Shown here: in pieces, positions 44,512 to 55,734 of the stretch | Layout: every line of letters begins with the position of its first letter | How positions within the stretch are numbered: the first letter of the stretch is position 1 | The notes under the pieces: generated by a model | Seen by the model: only the letters and a program-made list of their open reading frames with translations | Databases searched by the model: none | Told to the model about the DNA's origin: nothing | Source: Triticum aestivum | Taxonomy: Eukaryota; Streptophyta; Magnoliopsida; Poales; Poaceae | Assembly (NCBI RefSeq): GCF_018294505.1 | Contig: NC_057811.1 | Coordinates: 28,852,618-28,916,617 of the forward strand | Length of the DNA: 64,000 nt | Direction of reading: 5' to 3' | Made by a program: the position numbers and the translations under genes

Positions 44512-45011
44512 CCACCGCAGCAACGTAGCTGCCAGCCAGCCAGCGTGGCGCTGCATGCCTCGTCAGCTTGGACGCGCGTCGAAGCAAGGGGAGGCGGCGA
44601 TGGACGGGACAAGCTTCTTTGTCGTCCCCAATAAAGCAATAGGACACGTAGGCGGCGCATTAAATGCGTTTGTCGCACGATGTTAGGGATAGACTTGTAC
44701 ACTGTAGACACTTCCCACCTCCTGTGTGCCACTGTGGCAACCCCTTTGACATATAAAAGGAGGCCCGAGGCGTACCGAGGAAGGATTTCGGACTTTTTGA
44801 ACTGGGCATGCACCGCAGCTAGTTCAATAGCTCAAGAACACCAAATATATACACCAGAGCAGGACTAGGGTATTACGCATCGCATGCGGCCCGAACCTGG
44901 GTAAAAAATCCCCTCACGCTGATCTTTCAGTCCCGCTCTTTGCACAGCTCTGCGCCCAGCCAACCGTAGTAGGGATTCCCCGTGATCCCATAGGTGTTGT
45001 TTCCCCCGATA

Positions 45012-45754
45012 GGGAGCCGTGGAGGACTCCCCTCCACCGACGTAGCGGATTAGGTTGAGTAACCATAGGGGCTCTGGTATCTTATATAAGCCGAGGTTGA
45101 GCTAGTCGATAGAGCACATTAGAATCTCTCGGTTCAGTGAGATCTGCTCACTGAAACATGGTATTGGTATATTGGAAATGCAACGCATCATTATGGTAGA
45201 AAGAAAAGATTTTTACACCAGGTTATGTTTTAGTTGTTTCGCAAAACAAAAGAAGTTTTAGTAGAATTGGAAGCAACTTTCAGTAACATAGGAACCAATT
45301 CTTGCTTGAAAAGGAAGCAAATTGCAAGGCAGGAAAGATAACAGCATCTCTAGCAGATTCCCTAAAACTCATACTCCCTCTGTTCCTTTATACAAGGTGT
45401 TTGGGTGTAGGGCTGCTAGCTACTGCCGCATGTCGAGTGCGTACCTTCTGCTGCAGCTGCCTTCTGCTGTTGTTGGAACTTGTCCGGGTGAGGGAGACTG
45501 GCGCGCCATCTGGCTGTCGGACAATGACAGGTGGTCGGTTAGGCATGTAGCTTGGCGGCCGGCGGCGAGTAAAATTTCACCTGGGGAAAGGTGAATCATA
45601 GACTGAAGAGCTTTACATTGGGTCACCTAAGAGTAAGAGTGCTTGCTGGGATTTTATTTTTTTGGGGCCAATCTCTATTCTCCTATGGTATAACGGTCAA
45701 ACCAAAATATCAAGGGCGGGCCACGGCACATCGGGCTTTTCTCGAAATCACTAA
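45012..45754. other. Flank of element C, degenerate repeats
   Basis: No gene. Contains a TATA-like CTTATATAAGCC near 45090 and a half-Stowaway end (TACTCCCTCTGTTCC) near 45371; otherwise unassigned. Confidence 0.45.
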
Positions 45755-46590
45755 TTAAGGAGCACTCTTTGCAACGGTCACTCCCACCTTCCCAGGTTGC
45801 GACAAGTGGTGTCACAACCTGGGATTTTTTTTCTGTAGATCCGTTTATTCAAAATGTTTTACCTCATAAATCGTGCGCCTAAATCTTGAACCGTTTTCAC
45901 CATTGGATTCCTTGCGTCGAGATCTTCAAAACTACACCCTATGTTGATAGGTTGTAACGAACTTTTTTTCACGAAAAAAACAGGCGAAAAGACCAAATCG
46001 GGAGCACTTTTTTTTACCTTTCTGAAGGCGGCACGACTGTGCCTCTCGCGGAAGCAAATCCGTGCCTCCATGAGAAATAAACTCGTGCGTCTAGTGGAAG
46101 GAAAAAAATTCCGAGAAGCTTGGCCATGCGTCCCGCGGAAGGAAAAAATGACAGAAATCGCGTTTTTTCGTCTCCAGAGACACGGCCGTGCCTCTCGCGG
46201 AAGGAGAAAAAACCGCATTTTTATTCGTTTCCAAAAGGCACTCGCGAAAGCAAAACCGTGCCTCTCACGGATGGAAAAAAATCTGTTTCCGAGACTACCG
46301 TGAAAGCAAGACCGTGCCTCTCGTGAAAGGAAAAACACATTTTTTCCGTTCCTCTAGCGGAAGCAAAACAAATGAAAATGAGTTTTTTCGTGTAAATGTT
46401 TTGTCCAAAAGCTAAAAAACCAGGTGGAAAACCGAAAACCCAGAAAACATCATCTAAAAACCAAAAACATGTGCGAAAAAAAAACAAAAATCCGAAGGAC
46501 ACACACCCATTGCGTGACACGTGACGGCGAGTGAACTCTCAGGCCACCCCAAGTGATCCTTGGGAAGGCTCCCGAAGGAGTGCTCCGTCG
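45755..46590. mobile_element. Degenerate Mutator-like element
   Basis: Outer segments GGAGCACTCTTTGCAA (near 45758) and, in reverse complement, GGAGCACTCCTTCGGG (near 46580) look like diverged inverted termini, both followed by a CCTTCCCA block. The interior is a run of imperfect GTGCCTCTCGCGGAAG repeats interspersed with A-rich tracts, a pattern I associate with Triticeae Mutator-type elements. No transposase is visible. Confidence 0.5.
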
Positions 46591-46736
46591 TGAGTTGCTC
46601 ACCTTTTTCCTCAATTTCAGTATAGGGGATCTTGCAAAAATGTAGGATCAGCTTGACTTCCCAAAATCTGGGATTTGTTTTCACAAACCATGCGAGCAGT
46701 TATTAGGAATTGTTTGGCTTCCTAAGATCTCCCGTC

Positions 46737-46866
46737 ATGGCGTCCATGCTCTCGGGGGGCCCCGCGACTTGGCCCGCGCCGCCCACCAAGTTGTGTTGGC
46801 TGCTCGCCGGGCAGCGCTGGTGATCGTGGCTCGCCTAGCCCCCTCAGATCTGCCGAGCGCGACATG
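46737..46866 (+). pseudogene. Truncated 5' duplicate of the I29 inhibitor gene
   Basis: The ATG at 46737 and about 130 bases match the start of the gene at 47523 (MAS-LS, then in a shifted frame DLARAAHQV, AARRAA, ARLAPSDLPS). A G-run (GGGGGGCCCC) creates a frame change after six codons and a stop follows. Similarity ends at GATCTGCCGAGC. The region just upstream (46660-46735) also matches sequence at 47117-47170 upstream of the intact gene, so promoter-proximal DNA was duplicated too. Confidence 0.8.
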
Positions 46867-47186
46867 TGATGGTGATGTACGTTCAGTGGGAGGAGACGTT
46901 TCCCTCGACTATGAAATCGATTTCGTCGATCTCAAGATGAAGTGCCGGCTCAGTACCAAGAAAGTGCTCATAGGAGTTGGTTGTGCATGTGTGCGTTTAT
47001 AGGGGTGAGTGTATGTGCGTGTATGCATGAACGTCTGCATAGTGTGTTAAGGATCTATTTTGCTTCCTAAAATCTATGGTGGAAACTAGTGTGTTAAGGA
47101 TCTATTTTGCTTCCTAAAATCTAGGGTTTGTTTCCACAAACCATGCGAGCCGTTATTAGGAATTGTGTAACGCTTGCATATTAATA

Positions 47187-47345
47187 TACTTCCTCTGTTC
47201 CTAAATATATGTCTTTGTAGAGATTACACTATGAACCACATACGGATGTATATAGATGCATGTTAAGTGTATATTTATTCATTTTGCTTCGTACGTAGTC
47301 CAGCTAGTTGAATCTTTACAAAGACTACTTATGTTTAGAAACGGA
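47187..47345. mobile_element. Degenerate Stowaway MITE
   Basis: Left end TACTTCCTCTGTTCCTAAAT with TCTTTGTAGAGATT, right end CTTTACAAAGACTACTTATG..GTTTAGAAACGGA: the diverged termini of the Stowaway class that begins CTCCCTCCGTTCCTAAAT. It lies about 180 bases upstream of the I29 gene ATG, between the duplicated upstream motif and the gene. Confidence 0.7.
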
Positions 47346-47522
47346 TCTTGCTTTATTAGTAGGTAGGTATAGGTATAGATATAGATTGTGTAACCATTTA
47401 TTGCAAAATAACCTAAAAACTTAAGACCCGTCTCTTTCCTAAAAAAACAAAAAACTTTAAGACCCGTCTCTCGTCGCCGCCATCCACATCTATCAGATCC
47501 ACACTGTCGATCGTCTCCCGAC

Positions 47523-48110
47523 ATGGCGTCTATCCTCTCGCGGGCCTCCCGTGACTTGGCTCGCGCCGCCCGCCAAGTCTCGTCGGCTGCTCGCCGGGCA
47601 GCGCCGGTGACCATAGCTCGCCCAGCCCCCTCAGATCTGCCGAGCCGCCGCCTGTCCGTCCACAGCGGCGCCACCGACGCCAACATCCCCGGCTACACCA
47701 ACCCACCCCCCGACGAGCCAGTGGAATTCGTGGCTTCAGACAACGACCTGGAATCTGACGAGGCCCTGTGGGCGCTCTACGAGCGCTGGTGCGAGGCTTA
47801 CAACGAGGAGCGCGACCACGACGAGATGGTTCGCCGGTTCGACACATTCAAGGAGGCTGCTTTCATGGTGGACCGCGTGAACAAGGCCAATCTGCCCTAC
47901 ACCCTGAAACTAAGCCAGTTCGCCGACGGGAAGCTGGCAGAGTCCGTGTGCAATAAGTGGTGTGGTGATAAACCTCGCCCTGATCCCGCAGCTTATCATC
48001 GGGAGGGTGAGTTTTACATCTATGATGATGGCGGAGATGATGTGCCGAAATATCCCACGATGAGGTTCCTCTTCTGTGAACGTGGAGGTCCCATCATCCC
48101 CTTGGAATGA
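47523..48110 (+). CDS. Stand-alone I29 (cathepsin propeptide) inhibitor-domain protein, 195 aa
   Basis: Intact single-exon frame. Residues about 81-140 (ALWALYERWCEAYNEERDHD..RFDTFKEAAFMVDRVN..LSQFADGKLAE) match the I29 propeptide-inhibitor domain of papain-like cysteine proteases: W/F-rich first helix, an ERFNIN-type helix (E101, R105, F109, V116, N120; the middle Asn is Ala) and the N-FAD-type ending QFADGKLAE. No C1 peptidase follows, so this is a free inhibitor-like domain rather than a protease. The first 38 residues are Arg/Ala/Ser-rich with no acidic residue except D11 (SRASRDLARAARQVSSAARR), resembling a mitochondrial targeting sequence; location is inferred. An AATAAA at 48139 follows the TGA. 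A truncated duplicate lies upstream. Confidence 0.82.
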   Translation: MASILSRASRDLARAARQVSSAARRAAPVTIARPAPSDLPSRRLSVHSGATDANIPGYTNPPPDEPVEFVASDNDLESDEALWALYERWCEAYNEERDHDEMVRRFDTFKEAAFMVDRVNKANLPYTLKLSQFADGKLAESVCNKWCGDKPRPDPAAYHREGEFYIYDDGGDDVPKYPTMRFLFCERGGPIIPLE

Positions 48111-49490
48111 ATTGATCATCCCATTAGCAGCAACCCTGAATAAAGTTCTGCGTGTATGGTGTTATACATGCTTATTTTTACAATGATGGGCGTTTGCACA
48201 CGCTGCTACCGTAGCGATTGTAAGGCTTCGTAAACCTTGCTGTTGTAATCTCGCTGGTTCTTCATGATTAGGTTTGATAACCACCAACTATCCCCTCTAT
48301 CCTAATTTACCGTGTATTAAAATATTTGGTTTATTCATTAAAAATCAGGTGGAAATACTTTTGCAGGGGAGGGATTATTCTCCGACTCATGCTTGTGGAT
48401 TTTCATCAAAATGACTTTCATGCCATTCAGTTTATTTTTGAAGTTATTTATTAGTTTATTTTTTTAAATCATTATTTGTGGAGATGTCGAAGTAATGGTT
48501 AAAGAAGGAAATTATACTGTTTTAGGGACTGCACCGATGTCAAGTACGTTAATCAGCATATTTAAATCCCAATGAGTCATCGACTATATAAAATTCATAT
48601 GCAATGATTAACAAAGAAATCTCGGCCTTGGATATTTTAATAGTTAAATAATCATTTGCAGAGATATTGAAGTAGCGGTTGAAGAAGAAAGTTATATTTT
48701 ATAGATAATGATGATATCGGATGGTCGGATTCCTTTTGGTGAAATCTGGCTATCCGGGATGAAGGTTTACACTTAACATGGCAGTGACGGAGCTACAAAT
48801 ACATTGTTGGGCGGGAGAAGCCAAAGAACACGAAAGTTTGGAATCAAAAGATCAAGTTAGCAGTTGTAAACAAAAGAAGCCACACCAAAATATAGCTTCA
48901 CATTTAGATATTTTAGTTATCGATTACAGAAGTATGGAGAATTGAGTGAAATTTTGATGCAGGGAAAATTGTGAATGAACCAAACCAAATTGGATACATG
49001 CCTACAATCAATCAATTTGGATAAAAATCAAGCTCTAGGTGAAATTTAAGGCAAGGACATTGTCAATGTGTCGAAGAAAATGAGTTGTGCAGCTGGCATT
49101 CACAGAAATTGGAGTGTGCCGGAGATGAGAGGATCAAATTCAAAGAAGAAAGTTATGCGCCTATGCCTCACTTGTAGCAAGACCGAAGAAGCTCTCACTA
49201 AAGGAATGCCCTCCCAGACGCAAGTAATGTGCCCGCCCAACTTTCAGTTTAGTTCCTTTTCTTTACGTTTCTACATTGTTTCGTTTTGTTTTGTTTTCAA
49301 ATATATTTTTAATACATGCATTAAAAATATAAATTTACTATAAAAATAAAACCAAAATTTGATTTTTTTTTTAAAAACAGTGTAAAGTTTTTGCCAGCAT
49401 AACTTAAAATATGTTGGTAGTTTTCAAACAAATGCTTGTGACATTCTAAAAATGTTCCCGTATTACAAAAACATGTACATGAAATTTTAT
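48111..49490. other. Intergenic DNA downstream of I29 gene
   Basis: The polyadenylation signal AATAAA is at 48139-48144. Two imperfect copies of AAATCATTATTTGTGGAGATG-like sequence lie near 48467 and 48648, about 180 bases apart. No other gene; the plus frame at 49068-49343 has no recognisable domain. Confidence 0.5.
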
Positions 49491-49499
49491 AAAAATAAA

Positions 49500-50220
49500 T
49501 ATACAAAGTAAAAATAATCCATACAAAATGCTAAACATGTATAAAAAAAATGTTTTCGATGACTAAGAAAAATGTATGATGTGTACCAAAAAAGGTAGAC
49601 GTCAAGCCATATATTTAGGAAAATGTTAATCATGTTTATTAAAAATGTTAAACATGTATAAAAAATGTTGTAGATGTATACAAAAAAATATACAATGTGT
49701 ATGAAAACATTAGGCATCAAAACATATATTAAAAAACAGTTAATCATGTATTTGAATAATGCTAAACATTATTGAAAATTGTTTTAGATGTATACAATAT
49801 GTATGTATGAAAACAATAAACATCAGACATATATTTGAAAAATAATAATTAATCATGTATATGAAAAGTGTTAAACCTGTATAAAAAATTGTTTTAGATG
49901 TATACCAAAAGTAAATTCCGTAAGAAAACAATAGCCATCTAAACATATATTTAAAAATGTAATCACGTATTTAAAAATTGTTTAACATGTGTTATAAAAT
50001 ATTTGAAGTGTATACGAAAGATGTACAATGTGTATGAAAATAATAGGCATCAAAACATATATTTGAAAAAAGTTACTAAAGTATATGAAAATGATAAACC
50101 TATATAAAACTATTTTTGAATTATACCAAAAATATACAATGTGTATGAAACTAATAGATATCTAAACATATATTTGAAAAATTATCTTGACACATACGAG
50201 AAATGTACAATATGAAAGAA
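49500..50220. repeat. AT-rich imperfect tandem repeat, about 110-bp unit
   Basis: The phrase GTGTATGAAAACAATAG-CATC-AAACATATATTT recurs near 49580, 49698, 49804, 49919, 50031 and 50141, roughly every 105-120 bases, each followed by AATCATGTAT-type text and TAAACATGTATAAAA. The copies are strongly diverged. Confidence 0.75.
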
Positions 50221-51258
50221 AATATGTAGACATGTGTTAAAAAAGGAACAAAGAAACCCGAAGAGAAAAAAGAAAACAAGAAAAGCAGAGAAAAACAAGT
50301 GTAGAAGAGAAAAAGGAAATAACGAAAACAAGAAAATCAAAGGAAAACTTGAAAGAAACAAAAAAGAAGAGAAAAGAAATAAAAGTAAAATGTCAGTGAA
50401 AACCAAGAAAGCAACGAATAAAACCAGTGAGAAAACAAAGAAAATGGGAAAATTGGTGAAGAAACAAAGAAAACAAAAGAAAAAAAAAACTAGCAGACGT
50501 CGAGCGAACGAACATGCAAAAATAGCCCGGCCTAAATACTGTGGCACAGAGGAAAAATCTGTAGGCGAGAGTATCATACGACTCGCTGTATGCGCGAGAT
50601 AGTCGCCACACATAGATGAGTCCTAGCGTAGCGGTGCTAGTCGGTACATCTCTATAGGAACACCTCTTCATTGGACCGGCCTGCGAACTACACTCACCTA
50701 CCAATTGCGCCTGTCGCTTATCTGTAGTCCTGTCGCACTGCACTGCGATCTTGTTCCTTTTTCAAAATCTTGTCCCCTTCGTTTACTACAGTCATCTTAC
50801 AAATTCAAAATGCTTAACTTACATGGTTTTTTTTGCAAATCTGAAAAATGTTTCACTAAATATTAAAACAAATGTTCACCTTTTAAAATTGTTCACGCAA
50901 TTTAAAGAAAATGTTCATCTCATTCTAAAAATGGCGACAACATTTAAAAAAATGTTCACATTTTTAAAAACTTAGCTATAGGAGGTGAAGGCAAGGGGGG
51001 CTGGTGCGTGGGGAGGGAGACTCCTGGAGCTAGGGAGCACGCCGACGCCATTGCTCACGGTGCAAGTTCGTTTCAATCTTCGATCCTGCTCGCTCTTGAT
51101 TCTGGGTACAGTAAATTTTAGCTAGCTACGCTGCAAACTAAGTGGTGTGCCTCGTATTAATCTATCTATCTATCCTATCTTTTATTCGGCGAGATGGTTG
51201 CGCCTGTGGCGGATGTGGCCGCCGCCATCGCCGGCACCTAACCTGGTCTAGATCCCTC
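50221..51258. other. Purine-rich tract and CACTA left flank
   Basis: 50221-50510 is almost entirely A and G on the plus strand (AAGAAAACAAGAAAAG style); frames on both strands there are composition artefacts. 50980-51258 is GC-rich with no recognised gene and ends with CTC, the target duplication of CACTA element 1. Confidence 0.5.
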
Positions 51259-51279
51259 CACTATAGGAATCAGCTACTT

Positions 51280-51675
51280 GACCGTCTGCCACGGCAGACG
51301 GCAAAGGCAAGGATGGCGGACGGCAAAGGCCTTCGCCGTCTGCCGCGGACGGCAAAAGGCTCCGGCAAAGTAGGCTACGGTAAAGAGCTTCTTTGCCGTC
51401 TGCTTTCTGAAGGAGATGGCAAAGGGGCCTTTGCCATCGGCGGCGGACGGCAAAGAAAGCCGACGGCAATAAATTCGCTGTTAGTCCGTTAGGCGTCTAA
51501 CGGCAGTCTTTGCCGTCCGCCGCTGACGTCAAAGAGCATCAAGCCTTTGCCGTCTGCCACTGTAGGCAAACTGACCAAATGGGCCAGCAGCCAGGAAGCA
51601 TAGGTGGTTGCCGTCGGTGGCAGACGGCAAAGAGCCCGTTGCCGTCGGTGGCAGACGGCAAAGAGCCTGCATTGC
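51280..51675. repeat. Left subterminal repeats of CACTA 1
   Basis: About a dozen copies in both orientations of a word close to TTTGCCGTCTGCC, many forming small palindromes (GACGGCAAAG..CTTTGCCGTC). These are the expected binding region for the TNPA-type protein. Confidence 0.9.
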
Positions 51676-52029
51676 CTCTTTTTTCTTTTTTTTCTTATAC
51701 CCATCCATTTTCACAGCAAATAGATGATACATATATATTTTTCACATGGCAAGTTCACAGCAAACATATGAGATATCCAACACATATAATTTCATCATAC
51801 ATGCATCGTTCCATCAACCATACATAGCAAGTTCCACATACATGCATCCAACCATACATATTACGATAGTGTCATCCTACCATACATGCATAGTTCATCG
51901 ATACAAAAGAAACATAGTTCATCCAAACAAGCACTCCAGTTATAAAAGCATAAATGGAAAAGAAGCACTCCATCCATGCAAGCTTCCGTGAATTAAATCA
52001 AATATGCAAAATGATAAACAAGATGTTAG

Positions 52030-53010
52030 AAAAAGAAGAAGAAAATGAAGAAGAAGAAGAAGAAGACTATAAGAAGTAAGCATACTTATGTAAAATGGAG
52101 CTAACCTAGTGGAAAATGAAGAAGAAGAAGAAGAAGAAGAAGACTAGAAGAATACTAGAAGAAGACTAGAAGAATACTAGAAGAAGAAGAAGAAGACTAT
52201 AATTAAGCTTATTATGTAAACTTGGTCATTTTGTGCTAACATAAGTAATTTTGGAGTTAACCTATAGGAAACTAAGCATATTAGAGATAACTTAGCATAT
52301 TAGAGCCAACTTAGGTAAAATGGAGCCAACCTAGCTAATTATGCCATCTTTGAGTGAACTAAGCATATTAGAGCTAACTTATAGCTAACTTATGTCATTT
52401 TGGAGAAGAAGAAGAAGAAGACTATAATTAAGCTTATTATGTAAACTTGGTCATTTTGTGCTAACATAAGTAATTTTGGAGCTAACCTATAGGAAACTAA
52501 GCATAGTAGAGATAACTTAGCATATTAGAGCCAACTTAGGTAAAATGGAGCCAACCTAGCTAATTATGCCATCTTTGAGTGAACTAAGCATATTAGAGCT
52601 AACTTATAACTAACTTATGTCATTTTGGAGAAGAAGAAGAAGAAGAATATATGACATTTATGAGCTAATTTAGGTGAAATTGATAGTTTGTGAGCTAACC
52701 TAGGTGAAATGGATCGTTTATGAGCTAATCTAGGTAAAATGGGTCATTTTAGAGTTAACTTGAGTAAAATGCATCATTTTGGAGCTAACCTAGGTAAGAT
52801 GGGTCATTTTGGAGCTAACCTAGGTAAAATGGGTCATTTTTAGAGCTAACATACGTAAAATGGATCATTTTGGAGCTAGTCTAGGTAAAATGGGTCATTT
52901 TAGAGCTAACTCGGGTAAAATTGATCATTTATGAGCTAACTAAGGTAAAATGGGTCATTTTAGAGCTGACTTGGGTAAAATGGATTGTTTATGAGCTAAC
53001 TAAGCTAATT
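52030..53010. repeat. GAA tracts, 225-bp duplication and short tandem units in CACTA 1
   Basis: (GAA)n tracts at 52030-52195, then a 225-bp unit starting ACTATAATTAAGCTTATTAT at 52196 and repeated nearly identically at 52421 to about 52641. It is followed to about 53010 by many imperfect GAGCTAACCTAGGTAAAATG / GGTCATTTT units of roughly 30-35 bp. All this lies inside the last intron of the transposase-accessory gene (donor GTAAGT on the minus strand near 53110). Confidence 0.9.
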
Positions 53011-53109
53011 ATGCCAAGTCTAGGTCATTGTGGTAAGCATATTGGAGGAAATAAGGCTAAGTCTAGGTCTTTATGCATTTGTTAAGCAAAACACTAGATA
53101 AACTTACCA

Positions 53110-55548
53110 TGATCATGGAGGTGTAGGGGCGGGATGGCTCGTGCCGGTAGCTGGAAAAGGATCGTGCGATGCTTGTCTGGAGTTACGCTGCACCAAAGAT
53201 CATTTCCAATGTCTCGTTAGCATGATGACACTCAAATGTTAAGACTAGCAAGTAATGTCCATTCAAATTAAACCCACCATGGTCCCAGGAGCAATCACTG
53301 GCATCGGCGGAGCGGTCTGACCGGTCTTCTCGCACACAGACTGCACATTTGGTTTTGACGACTCAGTCATACTAGTTAGTAATGAGACAAACACTACATG
53401 AATGTTTTGGCTAATCTGCAGAAGAAACTTACCACAAGGAGCTCGTACATGGCCCTTGCCTGCATGTCATTCCGTGCCCTCTCCTCCTCCAACATCTTTG
53501 TCGTCCTCTCCTCCAACTCCCGCTGCCTCTCCGCCGCCTCCGCCAGAAGATTCTTCGTTCTATCTCTCTCACTCTGTATAGCAGCCTGCAACGCGACTCC
53601 TCATTACCATTTGTAATCATTGATGGAAGCACACACAATGTAATGGAGAAAGATAGCTGAGTACGTGTAACTAACCTTGATGGCGAGTTGGACTGGCCGT
53701 TCACGAGGCCTTATCTTAGGAGCGGAGCTCGACTGGCGCGCCTTGATCTCCTGGAGAGTGCTAGGACAACGGATAAGTCCATCTTCAATGGCTATGGAGC
53801 CATGGGACCTCCCGCCACCAGATATCATCACCAGCTCTGGATCAATGGGACCCTGGCTCGGGTTAAAGTCCTCCCCTTTCCTCGCCTTCCCCTCATCTGT
53901 ATATTTCACGAGCTTGTCGTGGGAGGAGATGTTGGTGAAGTTTTTTGCATCATCGAGGTCACACGGAGAGAATGCCTTGACTTTCTTGAAAGAGGCAGTG
54001 TGGGCCATGGCATACAGGTCGTACACCTCTGGCACCTTATCCGCCTTATTGTAGCGTGCCTGAAAGAGAGAAACAAAGTAAATTAGTAATTAAAGGGCTC
54101 AAGCTAGCATGATGAATGAATTGCATGAATCATGAAGCAAACCACATACCCAGTTCTGCCCGAACTGATATAAGTTGGCGCTGCCTTGATGGTGTGGCAC
54201 ACCTTCCATTTGGGCACGTTTGTCCTTGGCCGCGTTGTGGACGGCTAGCCATTCTTTTGAGCACCACTCATTGACCAACACCTCCCAACAATCCATCCGA
54301 TCCGCACACCATCTCGGAGGCGCCTAAGTTAGCAAATAGAAACTTGAGCGCTACGGCTATGAATTACTAAATGAAGGAAGTAAGTACAAGGCCTTAAGAA
54401 TTACCTTCATGTACTGCTCCTTACTTAGGAACTTATCGCGGCACGCCGGCTTGGGCTTCTTGATATATACCACGCAAGGCGTAGTAGTCTCGAACAGCCT
54501 GCACCCGAGCCTCGTGCCGTAAGTTCTGTAGTAGGCGCTTGCAGACGTTCTCGATAACATTTGCCGCCTCCTCCTCGTATCCCTCCTCACACCTGTAGAA
54601 TGTCTGCAATCAAATGAGACAATATTAATTAGTACAATTAATAACTAGCTAGTTGAAGATTTTTAAATGTGTAAAGGAGAAATTACCCAGAACTTTCTGA
54701 TCACCACGTCTGCCCTCGTGTCGCACAAGACACCGTCGATAATCTCACCCGGCGGGGCCGGGGCAGCCAAGTAGTGCTCCCAGCTCAATCCAAGCTCTGG
54801 AAGCCGACCCTCACCAGGCAACGTGACAAACCCCGGGACGTTTTGCCGGCAAAGCACTCCAAGGACAGAGTTGGGCCGGCGGACACTATGATGGTGGTCC
54901 CAACCCCTACAGCATGACAAGACCAACGCATTAGATATTTGAAGAAACGTCAATGCAGAAGGTACAAAAAGATTAAATGCACTTACCTCTCCCCATCAGG
55001 GTAAATCAACCACCTCTGCTCGCGGGTCGTCGGCACGGACGGGAGCCGTGTACAACCACGCTGGTAGACGGTGCCCCCTCCTCCTCAATATCAGTCGGCT
55101 CCCCGCCATCATCAGCATGGCCACTCGGCCCCTCAGGCTCATCCGGCCAGGTACCCCATCCAGACGTGTGCTCCTCCGGGGTCTCGTGGGCCGAAGGCCC
55201 GTCGACCCGAGGCTCGTGGGCCGAAGGCTCGTGGACTGGAGTCCATGTAGCCTCCTCCTCGGACGAGTCCACCCTAGCAGTCACGTGCTCGGGTGAAACA
55301 GCTGGGGGTGGCGGCGAGGAAGGCGCCCTAGCAGTCACCCTACCTCCTCTCCCGCGACCACGTGCTCCTCTCTTCTTCCCTCCCTTACCTCTTCCCCTGC
55401 TGGGCACTGCTCTCGACGAAGAAGGGCCCGGCGGTGTCGCCATACTGTCCAGCAACGCTCGGCGGAGAGGTGCATGTGGAATGGAAGACCTCCCACCACG
55501 CGCCGACGAAGAAAGGGCCTCGGAGCGCTCCCGACCAGCGCCCAACAT
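53110..55548 (-). pseudogene. Ptta/En-Spm-type accessory (TNPA-like) gene of CACTA 1
   Basis: Minus-strand exons joined by GT-AG introns. They include a Pro/Glu/Arg-rich N-terminus from the ATG at 55548 ending near 54987 (REQRWLIYPDGE), RRPNSVLGVLCRQNVPGFV (about 54905-54687), TFYRCEEGYEEEAANVIENV (54605-54404), DCWEVLVNEWCSKEWLAVHN and GSANLYQFGQNW (54300-54150), EVYDLYAMAHTASFKK (54035-53678), a coiled coil (ERQRELEERTTKMLEEERAR, 53590-53433) and short C-terminal exons to 53110. This is the order of plant PF03004-type proteins, which bind subterminal repeats. A frame change within the N-terminal exon (near 55070) and another after RDYYALR (near 54490) break it, unless small unrecognised introns explain them. 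Confidence 0.75.
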
Positions 55549-55734
55549 CTTTCAACACCTGCCATGACAAAGAGTAAACGAAATTAGTACAACATAAAAA
55601 AAATACCGACATTAATAATAATATATGATGTTTTTCATAAAAAAATCAAAAAAATATATATGATGTTTAAATCTACCCGATCAACACAATTATATATGAT
55701 GTTTCTCATAACAAAATCGAAAAATATATGATGT

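Larger units (their letters stand above)
24498..45011 (+). mobile_element. Gypsy (Tat-type) LTR retrotransposon C, split by element D
   Basis: Bounded by LTRs 24498-25716 and 43824-45011, with probable target duplication CGGAG (24493-24497) / GGGAG (45012-45016), one mismatch. Order on the plus strand: LTR, PBS, gag, protease, RT, RNase H, archaeal-type RNase H, integrase, then an antisense B3-type gene and the second LTR. Element D (31773-41019) is inserted within integrase. Without D the element is about 11.3 kb. Many stops and frame changes mark it as inactive. Family name not assigned. Confidence 0.93.
43824..45011 (+). repeat. 3' LTR of element C
   Basis: 1188 bp, TGTCGGTGTACAAAAGTAGG to CCCCCGATA; the expected terminal CA has become TA. 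It carries the same palindrome array (about 43990-44340), polyubiquitin-like fragments and TATA box (CATATAAAAGGAGG near 44751) as the 5' LTR. Confidence 0.95.

Noticed and set aside
45859..46338. 159-codon minus frame in the Mutator-like element
   Set aside because: It repeats the reverse complement of GTGCCTCTCGCGGAAG units (FFFLSREARSC style), so it reflects the repeat, not a transposase.
50182..50613. Frames on both strands in the purine-rich tract
   Set aside because: Lys/Glu-rich on one strand and Phe/Leu-rich on the other, as expected from A/G-rich DNA; no domain.
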